The translations under genes were made by a program, and so were the position numbers. Positions 25,201-25,480 of a stretch of 25,480 bases of DNA are shown here, in pieces (the stretch's first letter is position 1; every line of letters begins with the position of its first letter). The DNA comes from a virus, in IMG/VR virus record IMGVR_UViG_3300029309_000316, positions 1 through 25,480 of that record, one strand, 5' to 3'. The notes beneath the pieces are model-generated. The model saw nothing but the letters and a program-made list of their open reading frames with translations, did no database searches and was not told the DNA's origin.

Positions 25201-25480
25201 TTGTATCGCCTGACTTAGCTACTTTTCCAGCTATACTATTTGTAACAGTTGTACTAAAGTTTACATCATCACCTAACGCTGCGGCTAATTCATTTAGTGT
25301 GTTTAAAGCAGGAGGAGCAGTATCAACTAAGTTTGACACGGCTGTATCAACATAGGCTGTCGTGGCTACTTTGGTTGAATTGTTGCCAGCAGACTGTGTT
25401 GTAGCTGTTGTTGTTGTATTTATAGTACCGTTTAAATCTCCAGAAAAAGTTGTAGCTGTAGAAGTGTCTGCAAATACATT
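22208..25480 (-). CDS. Tail fibre protein, N-terminus beyond window
   Basis: The frame is open to the right edge, so the true start is outside; about 1090 residues are visible. Near the right edge it has the module NNSTKVATTAYVDTAVSNLV, then PALNTLNELAAALGDD, typical of phage fibre shafts. Repeats follow: (S)GDTMTG-type motifs three times and SLDINGNADISG-type motifs three times, with beta-structural Asn/Gly/Ser/Thr-rich sequence between. Near the C-terminus are a GGGGG hinge and the block ATPSDPDSGKAVIYLDSSGN, a common fibre C-terminal pattern, then TRTLAAFEQAEGGG. It is a trimeric beta-helical fibre of the kind used for host attachment. No intramolecular chaperone domain was recognised. A GTG at 25339 lies inside the frame and is not the start. 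Confidence 0.88.
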   Translation of the reverse strand, partial: NVFADTSTATTFSGDLNGTINTTTTATTQSAGNNSTKVATTAYVDTAVSNLVDTAPPALNTLNELAAALGDDVNFSTTVTNSIAGKVAKSGDTMTGQLLINHDNGLRLGDTANATTARTTLTSFNEGGNSRMKIKGGNFVHSTRFETSWNNFEYAEINSSYNGSDTTFNLYKSNTDAAVAATTTISTGTSTFAGNVVLNTGSLTIPEYIYHSGDTTNYHRFLSDRQIFVVGNASSIDLNNGVSTFGSSSAATTLQGSALAFTGAATFNSTIGSGAITSTGKIQSSAAEAQLELASSHGRTTTLQQGGGHFHIFADHASGVAINYGKTNEGLLRLYNNTTAAITLDATGGTIATSGNITATGDVIATDGSDTSTLKSSGLVLSRSNSYIQSDADNSDTLNIGQSSVRWGHVKVDGADFAVLNGGNERFKVNSSGNATFQGDISNSHSSSGRSLSLSQGSNFRGSNHLLIQADSSYVHIKSPNNQIFVDGSAHNFRNGDASANYLVLSSTAATFSTNVTAGSNSLTAGSLDINGSADIAGNLQVTQNAATMNLVGTDHSYIQWFPDGISDGRKAFTGFGGATDNGFSIVNEISGGNVKINTNGGTIQLQDNTVVTGELQATSLDINGNADISGHLSVDTVTNSTVDLDKFLVIDSGNRIYYRTGAESLLDIGGVAKSGDTMTGDLTISSTAPNLILEDTNGRSIEMDVNGNTFRIDDVGNNAAIFTADLSANPVQTTFGGPLSAGSYSLTGGSLDINGNADISGALTLGGSVTVTGNVVANGTTLTGDQDLSSLQPKPSEGAFANGDKTKLDGIATSATANSDDETLLTRSNHTGTQAASTISDFDTEVSNNTTVVSNQELASGALQKDGGTMTGALTLSGAPTSNLHAATKAYVDANAGGGGGSSFTDINVAGNIIHTGDTDTKITFGTNTITIGTAGNAQLGLSSDDVTVKDNLLFTSAAGQLQFTGTNGGGNEGITYKDSTGSNKYAMLFPGSNRVAITNRASSGKVQIRANNSTAGASGEVTVVQFEHDKIDFQKPIHLTAGATPSDPDSGKAVIYLDSSGNVKVKISGEEGTVTRTLAAFEQAEGGG
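23199..23929 (-). repeat. Direct repeats inside the fibre gene (SLDINGNADISG modules)
   Basis: The 59-bp units at 23199-23257 and 23871-23929 agree at about 50 of 59 bases. A third, more diverged copy lies at 23591-23632. They encode the repeated ...ADISG/ADIAG elements read on the minus strand. A second family of repeats, at 25194-25222, 23439-23467 and 22863-22890, encodes the SGDTMTG-type elements. Confidence 0.75.

Noticed and set aside
25337-25339. GTG at 25339 as start of the fibre gene
   Set aside because: The same frame continues upstream to the window edge with typical fibre sequence (TKVATTAYVDTAV), so the GTG is an internal valine codon.
22208-25480. Fibre-gene repeats as a CRISPR array
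   Set aside because: Repeats are imperfect, unevenly spaced and remain in frame within a coding region.

Overview
The window is one dense block of AT-rich tailed-phage DNA. All 17 genes lie on the minus strand, so transcription runs from high to low coordinates. It holds the packaging, head and head-to-tail module of a phage that looks short-tailed. Terminase, portal, scaffold-like protein, major capsid protein, connector proteins, a giant tail-hub-like protein and internal (ejection) proteins follow each other. No sheath or classical tape-measure gene is seen. From memory of sequence patterns, without any search, the proteins most resemble uncultured marine phages, and the order resembles crAss-like phages. 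Almost no start codon has a Shine-Dalgarno sequence; the starts sit behind A/T-rich leaders, as in Bacteroidota. A marine flavobacterium-type host is the best guess, but it is an inference.

Layout in transcription order, right to left. (1) 25480-22208: a long fibre-like protein whose start lies outside the window. (2) 22144-20830: four small genes with overlapping ends. They are a coiled-coil protein, a short unknown protein, a protein that reads as two GroES-like halves, and a small helical protein just before terminase that could be the small subunit. (3) 20833-13662: TerL, portal, acidic scaffold-like protein and major capsid protein, followed by a strong hairpin terminator with a C(UUCG)G loop. 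(4) 13592-10892: a conserved post-capsid protein, a second hairpin, then two probable head-tail connector proteins. (5) 10888-3184: a 2453-residue hub or stabilisation protein and a small conserved partner. (6) 3142-1: a cupin-fold protein, a T7 gp14-like internal protein, an internal protein with a canonical EF-hand loop, and the start of a further large internal protein cut by the left edge.

How the genes would work together: the scaffold-like protein and capsid protein build the prohead on the portal, possibly with folding help from the GroES-like protein. TerL packages DNA. The connector proteins and the giant hub close the vertex and carry fibres. The internal proteins would be ejected with the DNA. 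Genes are separated by 1-25 bp or overlap by 4-47 bp, except for three gaps of 58-69 bp, two of which hold terminators, and one of 41 bp. No stretch of 300 bp or more lacks a gene. No tRNA, integrase, CRISPR array or insertion sequence was seen.
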